64,000 bases of DNA from Arthrobacter sp. KBS0702 (GTDB lineage Bacteria; Actinomycetota; Actinomycetes; Actinomycetales; Micrococcaceae). Below are positions 8,589 to 17,600 of this stretch, in pieces. Location of the stretch: NCBI RefSeq assembly GCF_005937985.2, contig NZ_CP042172.1, forward strand, positions 3,472,001 through 3,536,000, given 5' to 3'. Position 1 is the stretch's first letter. Each line of letters starts with the position of its first letter. The notes beneath the pieces are model-generated. The model was not told the DNA's origin. It did no database searches and worked only from the letters and a program-made list of their open reading frames with translations. A program made the position numbers and the translations under genes.

Positions 8589-9593
8589 ATGGAATTCAGA
8601 TACCTCGGGCACAGCGGCTTCAAGATCTCCGAAATCACCTTCGGCAACTGGCTCACGCACGGATCGCAGGTGGAGAACGACGTCGCCACCCAGTGCGTGC
8701 GGGCAGCGCTCGACGCCGGAATCAGCACCTTCGACACGGCCGACGTCTACGCCAACACCGCGGCGGAGAAGGTCCTGGGGGAGGCCCTGAAGGACGAGCG
8801 GCGCGAGTCGCTGGAGATCTTCACCAAAGTCTTTGGCCCCACCGGCCCCAAGGGGCACAACGACCTGGGACTGTCCCGCAAACACATCATGGAATCCATC
8901 AACGGCTCCCTGACCCGGTTGCAGACGGACTACGTGGACCTCTACCAAGCGCACCGCTATGACTACGAGACGCCGTTGGAAGAGACCATGCAGGCCTTCG
9001 CCGACATCGTGCGGCAGGGCAAGGCGCTGTACATCGGCGTCAGCGAGTGGACGGCCAGCCAGATCCGTGATGGCCACGCCCTCGCCAAGGATCTCGGTTT
9101 CCAGCTGATCTCCAACCAGCCGCAGTACTCCATGCTGTGGCGGGTCATCGAGGCCGAGGTGGTCCCGACCTCGGAGGAACTCGGCCTGTCCCAGATCGTG
9201 TGGTCGCCCATGGCCCAGGGCGTGCTGAGCGGCAAGTACCACCCCGGCAAACCCGCTCCGGAAGGCAGCCGCGCCACGGATTCCAAGGGCGGCGCCCGGA
9301 TGATCGAGCGCTGGATGTCCGACGAGGTCCTGACCGGAGTGCAGCAGCTCAAACCCATCGCCGAGGAGGCCGGGCTCACCATGGCCCAGCTGAGCATCGC
9401 GTGGGTGCTGCAGAACAAGAACGTGGCCTCGGCGATCATGGGCGCCTCCCGCCCGGAGCAGATTGCCGGCAACGTGGCCGCGGCCGGCGTGAAGCTGGAC
9501 CCGGCCATCATGGACAAAATCGACGCCGCCATCGGATCCCTCGCAGAGCGCGACCCAGCACAGACCAAGTCGCCGGCCTCGCGCGAGGCCTGA
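8589..9593 (+). CDS. Aldo/keto reductase, potassium-channel beta-subunit (AKR) type
   Basis: 334 aa TIM-barrel NAD(P)H-dependent aldo/keto reductase. Seen: the N-terminal MEFRYLGHSGFKISEITFG, the active-site motif FDTADVYANTAAEKVLG (catalytic Asp and Tyr), LQTDYVDLYQAHRYD (family His), YIGVSEW, and QPQYSMLWRVIE. The C-terminal AIMGASRPEQI is the cofactor phosphate-binding loop. This subgroup resembles YghZ and Kv-beta proteins that reduce aldehydes. Three bases separate it from the next gene, an NmrA-like reductase, so the two are probably co-transcribed. Physiological substrate unknown. Confidence 0.85.
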   Translation: MEFRYLGHSGFKISEITFGNWLTHGSQVENDVATQCVRAALDAGISTFDTADVYANTAAEKVLGEALKDERRESLEIFTKVFGPTGPKGHNDLGLSRKHIMESINGSLTRLQTDYVDLYQAHRYDYETPLEETMQAFADIVRQGKALYIGVSEWTASQIRDGHALAKDLGFQLISNQPQYSMLWRVIEAEVVPTSEELGLSQIVWSPMAQGVLSGKYHPGKPAPEGSRATDSKGGARMIERWMSDEVLTGVQQLKPIAEEAGLTMAQLSIAWVLQNKNVASAIMGASRPEQIAGNVAAAGVKLDPAIMDKIDAAIGSLAERDPAQTKSPASREA

Positions 9594-9596
9594 CCC

Positions 9597-10451
9597 ATGG
9601 CGACGCTGCCGGAACTCGCCGTCACCGGATCCACCGGACAGCTCGGCGGCCAGGTGGCCCGGCTGCTGTCGGCGGTGGGCAGCCCCCAAAGGCTCCTCGT
9701 GCGCGACGCCCGCCGCGCCCCGGAACTCGACGGCGCCGTGCCGGTCGTCGCCAGCTACGCCGACCCGGCTCAGTCCAGGGCGGCCCTGGCCGGGGTGAAA
9801 ACCCTCTTTATGGTCTCCGCCGCCGAGGCCGAGGACCGTCTGCAACAGCACTACGCCTTCGTCGATGCGGCGGCCGAGGCCGGGGTACAGCACATCGTGT
9901 ACACCTCATTCTTCGGCGCCGCGCCCAGGTGCACCTTCACGCTGGGACGCGACCACTACGCCACCGAGGAACGGATCAAGGCGTCCGGCATGGATTACAC
10001 GATCCTGCGTGACAACTTCTATCTCGACTTCCTGCCGCTGCTGGCCGGCGAGGACGGCGTGATCCGCGGCCCGGCCGGGGACGGCGTGATGGCGGCCGTG
10101 GCCCGGGCGGACATCGCCCGCTCGGCCCTGACCGTGCTGAGTGACCCGGCGCTGCACGTGGGCCGGAGCTATGACCTGACGGGACCTGAAGACATTTCGC
10201 TTTCCGCCGCCGCGGAGCTGCTGACCGCCGGCACCGGCCGCACCATCAACTACCACAACGAGACCGTCGAGGAAGCGTACGCTTCCCGGAAACCCTACGG
10301 GGCACCACCCTGGCAGGTGGACGCCTGGGTCAGCACCTACACCGCCATAGCCGCCGGCGAACTGGCGGGACCGACGTCGGCCGTGCACGAACTGACCGGA
10401 CGGGAACCGCTGGGGCTGGCCGAATTCCTGGCCGAGGCGCACACCCTGTAG
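9597..10451 (+). CDS. NmrA/QorB-like NAD(P)-binding atypical SDR
   Basis: 284 aa. The N-terminal dinucleotide fold carries TGSTGQLGGQVA (residues 9-20), typical of the NmrA-like atypical SDRs such as QorB (NADPH:quinone oxidoreductase 2). Further family features: VSAAEAEDRLQQHYAFVDAA, and YTSFFGAAP in the third strand region. No classical YxxxK is expected in this family. It starts 3 bases after the aldo/keto reductase stop. It could be a redox enzyme or a redox-sensing NAD(P)-binding protein; the sequence does not decide. Confidence 0.8.
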   Translation: MATLPELAVTGSTGQLGGQVARLLSAVGSPQRLLVRDARRAPELDGAVPVVASYADPAQSRAALAGVKTLFMVSAAEAEDRLQQHYAFVDAAAEAGVQHIVYTSFFGAAPRCTFTLGRDHYATEERIKASGMDYTILRDNFYLDFLPLLAGEDGVIRGPAGDGVMAAVARADIARSALTVLSDPALHVGRSYDLTGPEDISLSAAAELLTAGTGRTINYHNETVEEAYASRKPYGAPPWQVDAWVSTYTAIAAGELAGPTSAVHELTGREPLGLAEFLAEAHTL

Positions 10452-10536
10452 CCGCACTGCCCGGGCGGCGGCGGAGCAGCGGGGCGGGGCGGGGCGGTAT
10501 TGACGGCTTCAGGGCCGCGGCGTAGACCTGAAGACG

Positions 10537-11718
10537 GTGACACCGGTCCAAAACCGGGCTGGTCCGGAACAGAATCGCAATCCCATGCCCAAACAATTGT
10601 CCAAGCACACCTCCCCCGTCATGGCCCGGCGCCGGCAGACGCAACAGCTGGCAGCACACCCCGGCGAACCCAGCCACGGACCCCTCACGGCCGAGGAGCT
10701 GCAACTCGCGGTCCGGAACCATTCGATGCCGCTCGAGGCCCTCCGCAACGACGTGACACCGCCCGGGCTGCACTACCTGCTGGACCACTTCGACATCCCG
10801 GCCGTCGACGGGGAAGGGTGGCACCTGCGGATCGGTGGGGCCGTGCAGCGGTCGCTGGAACTGAACCTCCGGGCCCTGCGCCGGGCGCCGAGCATCAGTG
10901 TCCCGGTCACCTTGGAATGCGCCGGCAATGGCCGGTCGCTGCTGAAGCCGCGGCCCCTGAGCCAGCCCTGGATGATGGAGGGCGTCGGCACCGCCGTCTG
11001 GACCGGGGTGCCCCTGGCCTACCTGCTGACCCAGGCGGGGGTGGATGAGGACGCCGTCGAGGTCGCCTTCACCGGTGCCGACGCCGGAATCCAGGGCGGG
11101 ATTCGCCAGCAGTACGCGCGGAGCCTGCCGGTCAGCGAGGCGCTGCGGGCCGACGTCGTGCTGGCGTACGAGATGAACGGCGCCGCACTGCCGCCGCAGC
11201 ACGGCTACCCGCTGCGGCTCGTGGTCCCTGGCTGGTACGGCATGGCCAGTGTCAAATGGCTCGCCTCGATCAAGGTGCTGGCCAAGCCCTTCGAGGGCTT
11301 CCAGCAGTCCGTCGCCTATCGCTACCAGCAGGACGCGGACGACGCCGGCACGCCGGTCACGTGGATCAAGGTCCGCTCGCTGATGGTCCCGCCGGGGGTT
11401 CCCGATTTCTTCACCCGGCAGCGGTTCCTGCCCGCGGGCCCCGTGATGCTGACCGGACGGGCCTGGTCCGGCCACGGCGCCGTCCAGCGGGTCGAGGTAG
11501 GCATCGACGGCCAGTGGGCACCCGCACAGCTGGAGCACCCTGCGGCGCCGTTCGCCTGGTCCGCCTGGTCGATGCCGTGGGTGGCGGATCCCGGGCAGCA
11601 CGAACTCTCCTGCCGCGCCACGGACGCCAGCGGCGCCACCCAGCCCCTCGAGCCGGTGTGGAATTACCAGGGCATGGGGAACAACGTGGTGCAGCGGGTC
11701 AAAGTCACCGTGGAATAG
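10537..11718 (+). CDS. Sulfite oxidase family molybdopterin protein
   Basis: 393 aa from the GTG at 10537; ATGs at 10585 and 10621 are alternatives and no start has a convincing ribosome site. The molybdopterin-binding domain includes VTLECAGNGR, whose Cys (residue 128 from the GTG) is the molybdenum ligand, then WTGVPLAYLL, YEMNGAALPPQHGYPLRLVVPGWYG (cofactor contacts) and VKWL. A C-terminal Ig-like dimerisation domain (about residues 280-393) follows. The family oxidises sulfite to sulfate or related oxyanions. No Tat signal is visible and no cytochrome partner is adjacent, so this looks cytoplasmic, with an unknown electron acceptor. Confidence 0.87.
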   Translation: MTPVQNRAGPEQNRNPMPKQLSKHTSPVMARRRQTQQLAAHPGEPSHGPLTAEELQLAVRNHSMPLEALRNDVTPPGLHYLLDHFDIPAVDGEGWHLRIGGAVQRSLELNLRALRRAPSISVPVTLECAGNGRSLLKPRPLSQPWMMEGVGTAVWTGVPLAYLLTQAGVDEDAVEVAFTGADAGIQGGIRQQYARSLPVSEALRADVVLAYEMNGAALPPQHGYPLRLVVPGWYGMASVKWLASIKVLAKPFEGFQQSVAYRYQQDADDAGTPVTWIKVRSLMVPPGVPDFFTRQRFLPAGPVMLTGRAWSGHGAVQRVEVGIDGQWAPAQLEHPAAPFAWSAWSMPWVADPGQHELSCRATDASGATQPLEPVWNYQGMGNNVVQRVKVTVE

Positions 11719-11724
11719 GCGGCG

Positions 11725-12606
11725 CTAGCGGCCGCGTCTCAGGTGCTCGGCATTCAGTTCATCGAGTTGGCTGTCAGTCAGCTCGTCGAAGCCCCGCGCC
11801 TCGCGTTTGTCCGTCCGGGAGAACCGCATGAACATCAGGATGATCAGCGGCAGGTCCACGATTTCACAGATGAACCACAAAACGTCTCCCGCGAGTTGCT
11901 GGTCGCGCAGGGGATCGGGAATCCAGCTGGGGCCCGCCTGCCGCGTTGCAACGTGGTCGAGGACCTGTCCGTTCAGGCGCAACAGTATTCCGGGCACCGC
12001 ATCGATCAGCAGCTCAATAAAGACGAAGACAAACTCCAGCGTGATGAAAGCGCTGGAACGATGGAAGTCCGCTTCTTCAATGATGGGAAGCGCCATAAGC
12101 AGGCCGAGCAGGGGAATGCCGACAGTCAGGAGCGCCTCGGCCACCGGGTTCGTGCGCAGCGTGTAGAACGCCGGAGTCAGAAACGTTGAGAAGAGCGCGA
12201 GCCCGAGCAACGGCGCCGCCAGCGAGTTGCTCACGAACCGGACCAGCCGGTTCGACAGCACCGCATCTAGCCCGGCTATCCCCCGATCGCTGAGTGCCAT
12301 GCGGGCCAGGGAGATGGGCTTCCCCAACCCGATCAAAAGCGGAACGACGAAGAGCATCAGCGTGATCTTCAAGGTGAAGGCCCAGCGGAGCTCGGCACTG
12401 TACGCGCCCGGGAATCCGCACGTAAGCACCGTGAGGGAGCCGAGACCCAGGACGTAGAACGCGGCCGTCCGCCACAGAGGCCAGTTCCGGCCCTTGTTGG
12501 CCGCAGCCCTCAGCGCGAGAGCGTACAGCACGCCCGAGGACACAATGACCGCCGCGGCGGTCCAGTCAATCTGCCAGGCAGTTATCACGACATCGAAAGG
12601 TGGCAC
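11725..12606 (-). CDS. CtaG/Caa3-type cytochrome c oxidase assembly membrane protein
   Basis: 293 aa polytopic membrane protein with about seven hydrophobic segments. It resembles the caa3-type CtaG assembly factors of Gram-positive bacteria, which insert copper during cytochrome oxidase maturation. Seen: ITLMLFVVPLLIGLGKP, FSTFLTPAFYTLRTNPVAEALL, and a late charged region (WIPDPLRDQQLAGDVLWFICEIVDLPL) typical of the family. GTG start at 12606 without a clear ribosome site. It is convergent with the sulfite oxidase gene, only 6 bp apart. Oxidase subunit genes are not in the window. Confidence 0.75.
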   Translation of the reverse strand: MPPFDVVITAWQIDWTAAAVIVSSGVLYALALRAAANKGRNWPLWRTAAFYVLGLGSLTVLTCGFPGAYSAELRWAFTLKITLMLFVVPLLIGLGKPISLARMALSDRGIAGLDAVLSNRLVRFVSNSLAAPLLGLALFSTFLTPAFYTLRTNPVAEALLTVGIPLLGLLMALPIIEEADFHRSSAFITLEFVFVFIELLIDAVPGILLRLNGQVLDHVATRQAGPSWIPDPLRDQQLAGDVLWFICEIVDLPLIILMFMRFSRTDKREARGFDELTDSQLDELNAEHLRRGR

Positions 12607-12678
12607 GGGCTGAGGGTAGCTGAGCTTCCTAGGAGTTTGCCCGGCAAGCGACCCCGCGGGCGCCTACTCCGCGGGCGC

Positions 12679-13407
12679 TCACTCCGACGCGCGTCCGGGC
12701 TCCGCAACGGGCTGCTGCGCCGCCTGCTCGATGACGGCAGCGATGTGCTCCAAGAGGTATTGCTGCCCGGCGACGGTGGGATGGTCGCCGTCGGGTCCGA
12801 TCAGGTCCTCGACGTCGTCGCTGATCCAGCCTTCGGCAATCGGATCGACAAATTCGGCGCCTGCCCCCTGAGCCGCGGACTTGAGCTGGCCCCGGATCTC
12901 CAGGAGGCCCTGGTCCGCGTCGGTCGAGTACGACGGCGGACCCACCACGATGATCTTCGCAGCGGGGGCCACGGCTTCGGCGTGGGTGATGGCCGCAAAG
13001 GCCGCAGCTCCGACGGCCGCCGGATCGTAGTCAAGGTCGTTCTCGGAGCCGAAAAACACCACGACGCCGGTGTCCCGGGTGACGAACTGGTCGACCTGGC
13101 TGCCGAAAGTACCGTCGGTGTCGCCAGGCCTGACGTAGCCGCTGCCGTTCTCCGCGGCATTGACCACCTGGAATCCGGCGAGGCGGGGGTCCGTCCGGAT
13201 CAGGGCCGGCCACGCGTACTGGGGCGAGGTTCCGTGCCCGGTGCTCAGCGAATCGCCAACAACCACCACCCGCACCGCCGGGGCAGCCGTGACGACCGGC
13301 TGCGCCGCGCAGGCAAGCGCCGCAGCTGCCAGGCAGGCCGCCACGCCCGCCGCAACGGGCCAGCTGTGTCGTCTGTGTCGTTTACGCGGCAGCGGGCTGA
13401 TCGTCAT
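12679..13407 (-). CDS. Secreted SGNH/GDSL-type hydrolase
   Basis: 242 aa. I chose the ATG at 13407, with GGGAGG 8 nt upstream, over an in-frame GTG nine codons earlier. Residues 1-38 are a signal peptide: basic start (PRKRHRRH), then a hydrophobic Ala-rich core. The hydrolase fold shows block I VVVGDSLSTGHG (nucleophile Ser), block III-like GSENDLDY, and block V GPDGDHPTVAGQ (Asp/His of the triad). Likely an extracellular esterase or lipase acting on cell-envelope or exogenous esters; substrate unknown. Confidence 0.8.
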   Translation of the reverse strand: MTISPLPRKRHRRHSWPVAAGVAACLAAAALACAAQPVVTAAPAVRVVVVGDSLSTGHGTSPQYAWPALIRTDPRLAGFQVVNAAENGSGYVRPGDTDGTFGSQVDQFVTRDTGVVVFFGSENDLDYDPAAVGAAAFAAITHAEAVAPAAKIIVVGPPSYSTDADQGLLEIRGQLKSAAQGAGAEFVDPIAEGWISDDVEDLIGPDGDHPTVAGQQYLLEHIAAVIEQAAQQPVAEPGRASE

Positions 13408-13518
13408 AGCTCCCGCCTCCCGCCTGAACTTCACCGGCGCCCCGTGCGGTGCCGCTCTGCAACCATTGTCCCGTGTTGAATGTTTCGTGGGTATTGCCGG
13501 AGGCTGCGAGAACCCCGG

Positions 13519-14298
13519 CTAATAGTCCACGATGGCACCGCTGGAAATGTTGATGGTGGCGTCCGTGATGGCGCCGGCCTTGTCCGAGGCGATGAAGCTC
13601 GCCACGTTGCCGACATCCGCCAGGGTGGCCGTGCGGTTCAGGTGCGCGGCCTTAGCGATCTCCACCACGATCTCCTCCCGCCCCTCCACCTGCCAGGGAA
13701 TGGTCTCGATGATGCCGCCGCTCACCATGGTGACAACCCGCACGCCGTACCTTCCCAGCTCCATCGCCCACTGCCGCCGGAGCCCCTCCATCGCATCCAG
13801 GGCCACCTTGAACCCGCCAAGTCCGGCCATGGTCTGCGGGCCGGACCCGCCGAACATCAGCACAACCCCGGACTTCTGCTTGAGCATGTGGCCAGCCGCG
13901 GCCCGGGTGGTCAGGAAGTGGGTGCGGGTGGCAAGGGTGATCGGCTGGGTGAAGTCGTTCACGTCGATTTCCATCAGGGGCTGCTGGATGTCGCCGAAGG
14001 AGATGGCGTTGAAAGAAATGTCGATCCGTTTGGTCTTCTTGACCACCGAATCAACAAAGGACTCCACCTGCTCCTCGTCCAGGGCGTCGACGACGGCGAC
14101 GTCCGCCCGTCCGCCGTCCTCCCTGATGTCCCGGGCTACTTTCTCCAGCCGCGATTCGGTGCGGCCGGCGAGATAGACGGCGGCGCCCTCGGCGGCGAAA
14201 GCCCGGGACACCGCTCCCCCGATCGACCCTCCGGCACCGTAGATCAGTGCGGTTTTGCCCTGCAGTAGGCCGCCAGCCGGCACTTGGTTCGTCAGCAT
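13519..14298 (-). CDS. SDR-fold oxidoreductase lacking the catalytic tyrosine
   Basis: 259 aa. The N-terminal Rossmann motif GAGGSIGGAVSRAF (about residues 21-34), the VYLAGRTESRLEKVA cofactor-specificity loop and the TRDVG-like end (ATINISSGAIVDY) mark a classical SDR. The usual NNAG is NAIS, and the YxxxK motif reads L-G-G-F-K: Lys164 is present but residue 160 is Leu instead of Tyr, and the canonical Ser position is also altered. The gene looks intact, so this may be a non-standard enzyme or a ligand-binding or regulatory protein. ATG at 14298 with GGGAGG upstream. Confidence 0.8.
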   Translation of the reverse strand: MLTNQVPAGGLLQGKTALIYGAGGSIGGAVSRAFAAEGAAVYLAGRTESRLEKVARDIREDGGRADVAVVDALDEEQVESFVDSVVKKTKRIDISFNAISFGDIQQPLMEIDVNDFTQPITLATRTHFLTTRAAAGHMLKQKSGVVLMFGGSGPQTMAGLGGFKVALDAMEGLRRQWAMELGRYGVRVVTMVSGGIIETIPWQVEGREEIVVEIAKAAHLNRTATLADVGNVASFIASDKAGAITDATINISSGAIVDY

Positions 14299-14395
14299 CT
14301 GTCCCTGCCTCCCGCCGCGGAGTGGTGAATTCCCTCAACTATGTTCTCGCCGGACTCCGGTGGCAAGGGGGTGGGGGCGGGCGTCCTGGCCGGGT

Positions 14396-16102
14396 TTAGG
14401 GGCGCGGCGGGCCGGATCCTTGCCGAGGATCTGGCGGCGGGCCGGCGCCCGGGCCGTTTCCGGGCCCGGGCGGCGGGGGACTGTCCGGACCGCCGCGGCC
14501 CTCATGCAACTCCGGTGGAACTGACGCGGAGGGACCGCCGATACCGTAGAAACCAGGGGGCTGAGCCGCCTGGCCCTGCTGGGGCGGCCCTGCGGCGGGG
14601 GCCGTTTGGCCGTAGGCGGGGGGCGCCGGCGGTCCGGCGGGCGCCAGCGGCTGCGGGTCACCCGGGTCGGTGGGGCCCATGTCCAGGTGGAAAGGCGGGT
14701 ATTCATCCCGCATCAGGGCCACGTAGGTGATGACCCGGTAGATCCAGCGGTTCAGGCCCATCAGCAGGTCGAAGAGGCCGCGCCAGTACTGGCCGGTAAA
14801 CAGCAGGATGACGCCAGCGATAATCACCAGAAGCCCGATCAGCGAGATGCCGGCGTTCTGCTGGATCCATCGTCCGTCGTCCCAATAACCCTCCCGGCCG
14901 CCCCAGACACGCGTGGTCCCCGTCAGCACCCCAACGATCAGCAGGTGCGGAATGGCCAGCAGCCAGGACTTCACCAGGACCAGTCCGTGGGAGAGCTTCT
15001 CCGGATAGTCGACGTCGAAGTCCGCTGGGTATCCGGTGCGGGCGAGCGTGAACGGGGGATACTGGTCCGTACCGATCGCCGCGTAGGAATAGAAGGCCAC
15101 CCGCCAGCTCCAGCGGATCACACCCACGTTGAAGTTGAACAGCGAGCGCGGGTAGCGGCCGGTAAAGAGGATGGCGAACCCGGCCACGATCGTGGTGACG
15201 ACGAAGGCGAACCACAGGAAGAACAGCACGATGTAGTGCGGGATCGCGAGGAACCACTTGACCAGCCATAGCCAACGGGACAGGTGCGGGTCCAGATAGC
15301 CGCTGAGGCGCGCCGGATAGACGTAGCTGCCCGGCGGCGGGGAGGCCCCGCTGTACGGCTGCCCCGTGGAGGCTGCCGACGCGTAGGGGGCCCCGGGGTG
15401 CGGCTGCTGCCCGGGTCCCTGTGGCGGGCCGCCGCGTCCCAGCCCGGCCGCACCGGCCACGATCAGCGGGACGCCGACGGCCAGGAGCACAATGCCGCCG
15501 ATCAGCAGCCCGAGGAAAACCGGCCAGAGCAGGTCCGAGCGCGCGCCCCCGCGGAGATCCACGGACACCGGGCTGCTCGCGTCGGCATTCATGATCACCA
15601 CGGCCCAGTTCCCGGGGCGCAGGTCCCACTTCAGTTCCTGACTGCCGGCGCCGGTGGCGGAGGCCGTCCAAAACGTTTGGTCGGCCGGCCGGGCCGGCGG
15701 TTTAGTGCCGGACACATCCCGGTATTCGGCCCGGAAGGGCGAGAAGCGGACCTCGGTGAGCTCGGCGTGCCTGACGTCGGTCAGGTACTTTGCCACATCC
15801 GCCTGCGGCGCGATGCCGATGAAGATTTGCCGCGCTGAGTCGGCCGTGGAGCCGCGAAGCATCACGCTGCCAGGGATCACGGCCGGGTCGATTCCGGGCC
15901 GGGCATCGGTCATGATGTCCAGCCGCGGCGAGGTCAGTGCGTAGGAGTCCGCCGTGTAGCGCTCCGACGGCGTGGTGAAGTAGCGGCCGTCGCGCTGTTG
16001 ATAGTTGGCCCAGCCGGTGAAGCCGGCCCCGGCCAGAAGTCCCAGGCCCAGCAACGCGAAAAGCGTGCCGAGCACCAGGAGGACAATCCGGCCCGGTTTC
16101 AT
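14396..16102 (-). CDS. DUF4389 membrane protein
   Basis: 568 aa. ATG at 16102 overlaps the stop of the flavodoxin gene (ATGA), which settles the start. Layout: an N-terminal TM (about 5-28); an extracytoplasmic domain of about 170 residues; a TM pair near 195-235; a Pro/Gln-rich linker; then two DUF4389 repeats with the signatures RWLWLVKWFLAIPHY and LVLVKSWLLAIPHL, each with TM segments and FTGRYPRSLFNF or FTGQYWRGLFDL motifs. The C-terminal 90 residues are Pro/Gly/Ala-rich and probably disordered. DUF4389 has no assigned function. Its place as the last gene of a four-gene coupled operon is its best clue. Confidence 0.8.
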   Translation of the reverse strand: MKPGRIVLLVLGTLFALLGLGLLAGAGFTGWANYQQRDGRYFTTPSERYTADSYALTSPRLDIMTDARPGIDPAVIPGSVMLRGSTADSARQIFIGIAPQADVAKYLTDVRHAELTEVRFSPFRAEYRDVSGTKPPARPADQTFWTASATGAGSQELKWDLRPGNWAVVIMNADASSPVSVDLRGGARSDLLWPVFLGLLIGGIVLLAVGVPLIVAGAAGLGRGGPPQGPGQQPHPGAPYASAASTGQPYSGASPPPGSYVYPARLSGYLDPHLSRWLWLVKWFLAIPHYIVLFFLWFAFVVTTIVAGFAILFTGRYPRSLFNFNVGVIRWSWRVAFYSYAAIGTDQYPPFTLARTGYPADFDVDYPEKLSHGLVLVKSWLLAIPHLLIVGVLTGTTRVWGGREGYWDDGRWIQQNAGISLIGLLVIIAGVILLFTGQYWRGLFDLLMGLNRWIYRVITYVALMRDEYPPFHLDMGPTDPGDPQPLAPAGPPAPPAYGQTAPAAGPPQQGQAAQPPGFYGIGGPSASVPPELHEGRGGPDSPPPPGPGNGPGAGPPPDPRQGSGPPRP

Positions 16103-16548
16103 GGCCGGTCCAACGCCTCCAGCAGTGACTTGCCCCATCGTTCCGCCTTCTCGATTTCGCCGGGACGCAGTGGCCCCTCGCTGCCTTGGACGTAGAACGG
16201 CATTGGCTCGGAAATGATATCGGCGCCGTTGTCCCGGAGCGCGTGCGCCATCTTCTTGGCCGCGTCGCCGTGGATGAACATCCGGACGCGGGTGTCGAAA
16301 GCGGCCGCTTTGACCCCCTTGAGATGACCGCCGCCCAGGTTCGAGAGCAGTTCGGTGATCTTCGGCGTCGGACGCCAGCCATTAATGGGGCTGCCGAGGA
16401 CCAGCAGGTCGCCGGCGGCCAGGTCGTCGGGCCGGAAGTCGCTGACCGCCACAGGGGTGGCGTCGAGTGCGCCGAGCGAACCGGCGACGGCCTCCGCCAC
16501 AGACTTGGTATTGCCGAACGCTGAGTCGTAGACGACGTGGGCCTTCAT
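16099..16548 (-). CDS. Flavodoxin-family protein
   Basis: 149 aa. The FMN phosphate-binding loop is DSAFGNTKSVAEAVA (residues 8-22), followed by LLVLGSPINGWRPTPKI (second FMN loop) and VRMFIHGDAAKKMAHAL. It matches the short flavodoxin-like proteins of actinobacteria rather than a long-chain flavodoxin. The ATG at 16548 overlaps the alcohol dehydrogenase stop and its own stop overlaps the DUF4389 start, so translation is probably coupled throughout. Likely an electron carrier or flavoreductase; partner unknown. Confidence 0.83.
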   Translation of the reverse strand: MKAHVVYDSAFGNTKSVAEAVAGSLGALDATPVAVSDFRPDDLAAGDLLVLGSPINGWRPTPKITELLSNLGGGHLKGVKAAAFDTRVRMFIHGDAAKKMAHALRDNGADIISEPMPFYVQGSEGPLRPGEIEKAERWGKSLLEALDRP

Positions 16549-17600
16549 GCCGTGATCACCACTTTCAAGGCTTTCGTCTCCGCCGCGCGGGCAAAAGTGT
16601 CATAGGCGTCCAGAAACTGGTCGAAGGTGAAGTGGTGGGTGGCGAATTTCTCGGCCGGAAGCTTCTTTTGGGCCACGAGTTTCAGCAACATCGGGGTGGT
16701 GTTGGCATTGACCAGGCCCATGCTGATGTTGATGTTCTGAATCCAGAGATCTTCCACGTGCAGCTCCACAGGCTTGCCATGCACCCCCACATTGGCCACA
16801 TTGCCGCCGGGCCGGACGATGTCCGTGCACATGCTGAAGGTCGCCGGGATGCCGACAGCCTCGATGGCCACATCCACCCCCTGGCCATCGGTCAGGGCCA
16901 GAACCTGGTCCTTCCAGTCGGCGTCACCGGAGAGCACGACGTCGGTGGCGCCGAACTCGCGGGACTTTTCCAGCCGGTTCGCATCCAGGTCGACCGCGAT
17001 GATGGTGGCCGCTCCGTAGAGTCCCGCTGTAGCGATGGCGGCAAGACCGACCGGGCCGGCGCCGATCACGGCCACGGTGTCCCCGGGCTTGACCCGGCCG
17101 TACTGCACCCCGATCTCAAACCCGGTGGGCAGGATATCGGAGAGCATCACGGCCTGCTCATCGCTCACTCCCGCCGGCAGCAGGTGCAGCGAGTTTTCGG
17201 CGTACGGGACGCGGACGTATTCGGCCTGCGTTCCGTCGATCAGGTGTCCAAAAACCCAGCCGGTCCCGGATTGACCCTCCTCGCCCATGCAGTGCGAGTA
17301 GAGGCCGGTCCTGCAGTTGGCGCAATGCCCGCACGATTTGATGCAGGAAATGATGACCCTGTCCCCCACTTTGAGTCCGGTCACCGAGGAACCAGTCTCG
17401 GTGATGGTGCCTACGCCCTCATGCCCGAGGATCCGGCCCTTGGTCACCGCGGGCACATCGCCTTTGAGGATGTGGAGGTCCGTTCCGCAGATGGTGGTGG
17501 TGTCCACCTTGACGATCACATCCGACGGGTTCTGGATTACCGGATCAGGAACGTCCGTCCAGGATTTCTCTCCCGGGCCGCCATACACGAGGGCTTTCAC
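16545..17600 (-). CDS. Zinc-dependent alcohol dehydrogenase (MDR family)
   Basis: 351 aa from GTG at 17600, chosen because AAGGAG precedes it and it overlaps the STAS gene stop (GTGA). Catalytic zinc ligands: TTICGTDLHIL (Cys) and GHEGVGTI (His-Glu). Structural zinc ligands: CIKSCGHCANCRTGLYSHC. The NAD(P) Rossmann motif is VIGAGPVGLAAIATA (about 170-184). Closest in style to isopropanol/threonine dehydrogenase-like MDR enzymes. Substrate not deducible. It sits between STAS and flavodoxin genes in a four-gene operon. Confidence 0.88.
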   Translation of the reverse strand: MKALVYGGPGEKSWTDVPDPVIQNPSDVIVKVDTTTICGTDLHILKGDVPAVTKGRILGHEGVGTITETGSSVTGLKVGDRVIISCIKSCGHCANCRTGLYSHCMGEEGQSGTGWVFGHLIDGTQAEYVRVPYAENSLHLLPAGVSDEQAVMLSDILPTGFEIGVQYGRVKPGDTVAVIGAGPVGLAAIATAGLYGAATIIAVDLDANRLEKSREFGATDVVLSGDADWKDQVLALTDGQGVDVAIEAVGIPATFSMCTDIVRPGGNVANVGVHGKPVELHVEDLWIQNINISMGLVNANTTPMLLKLVAQKKLPAEKFATHHFTFDQFLDAYDTFARAAETKALKVVITA

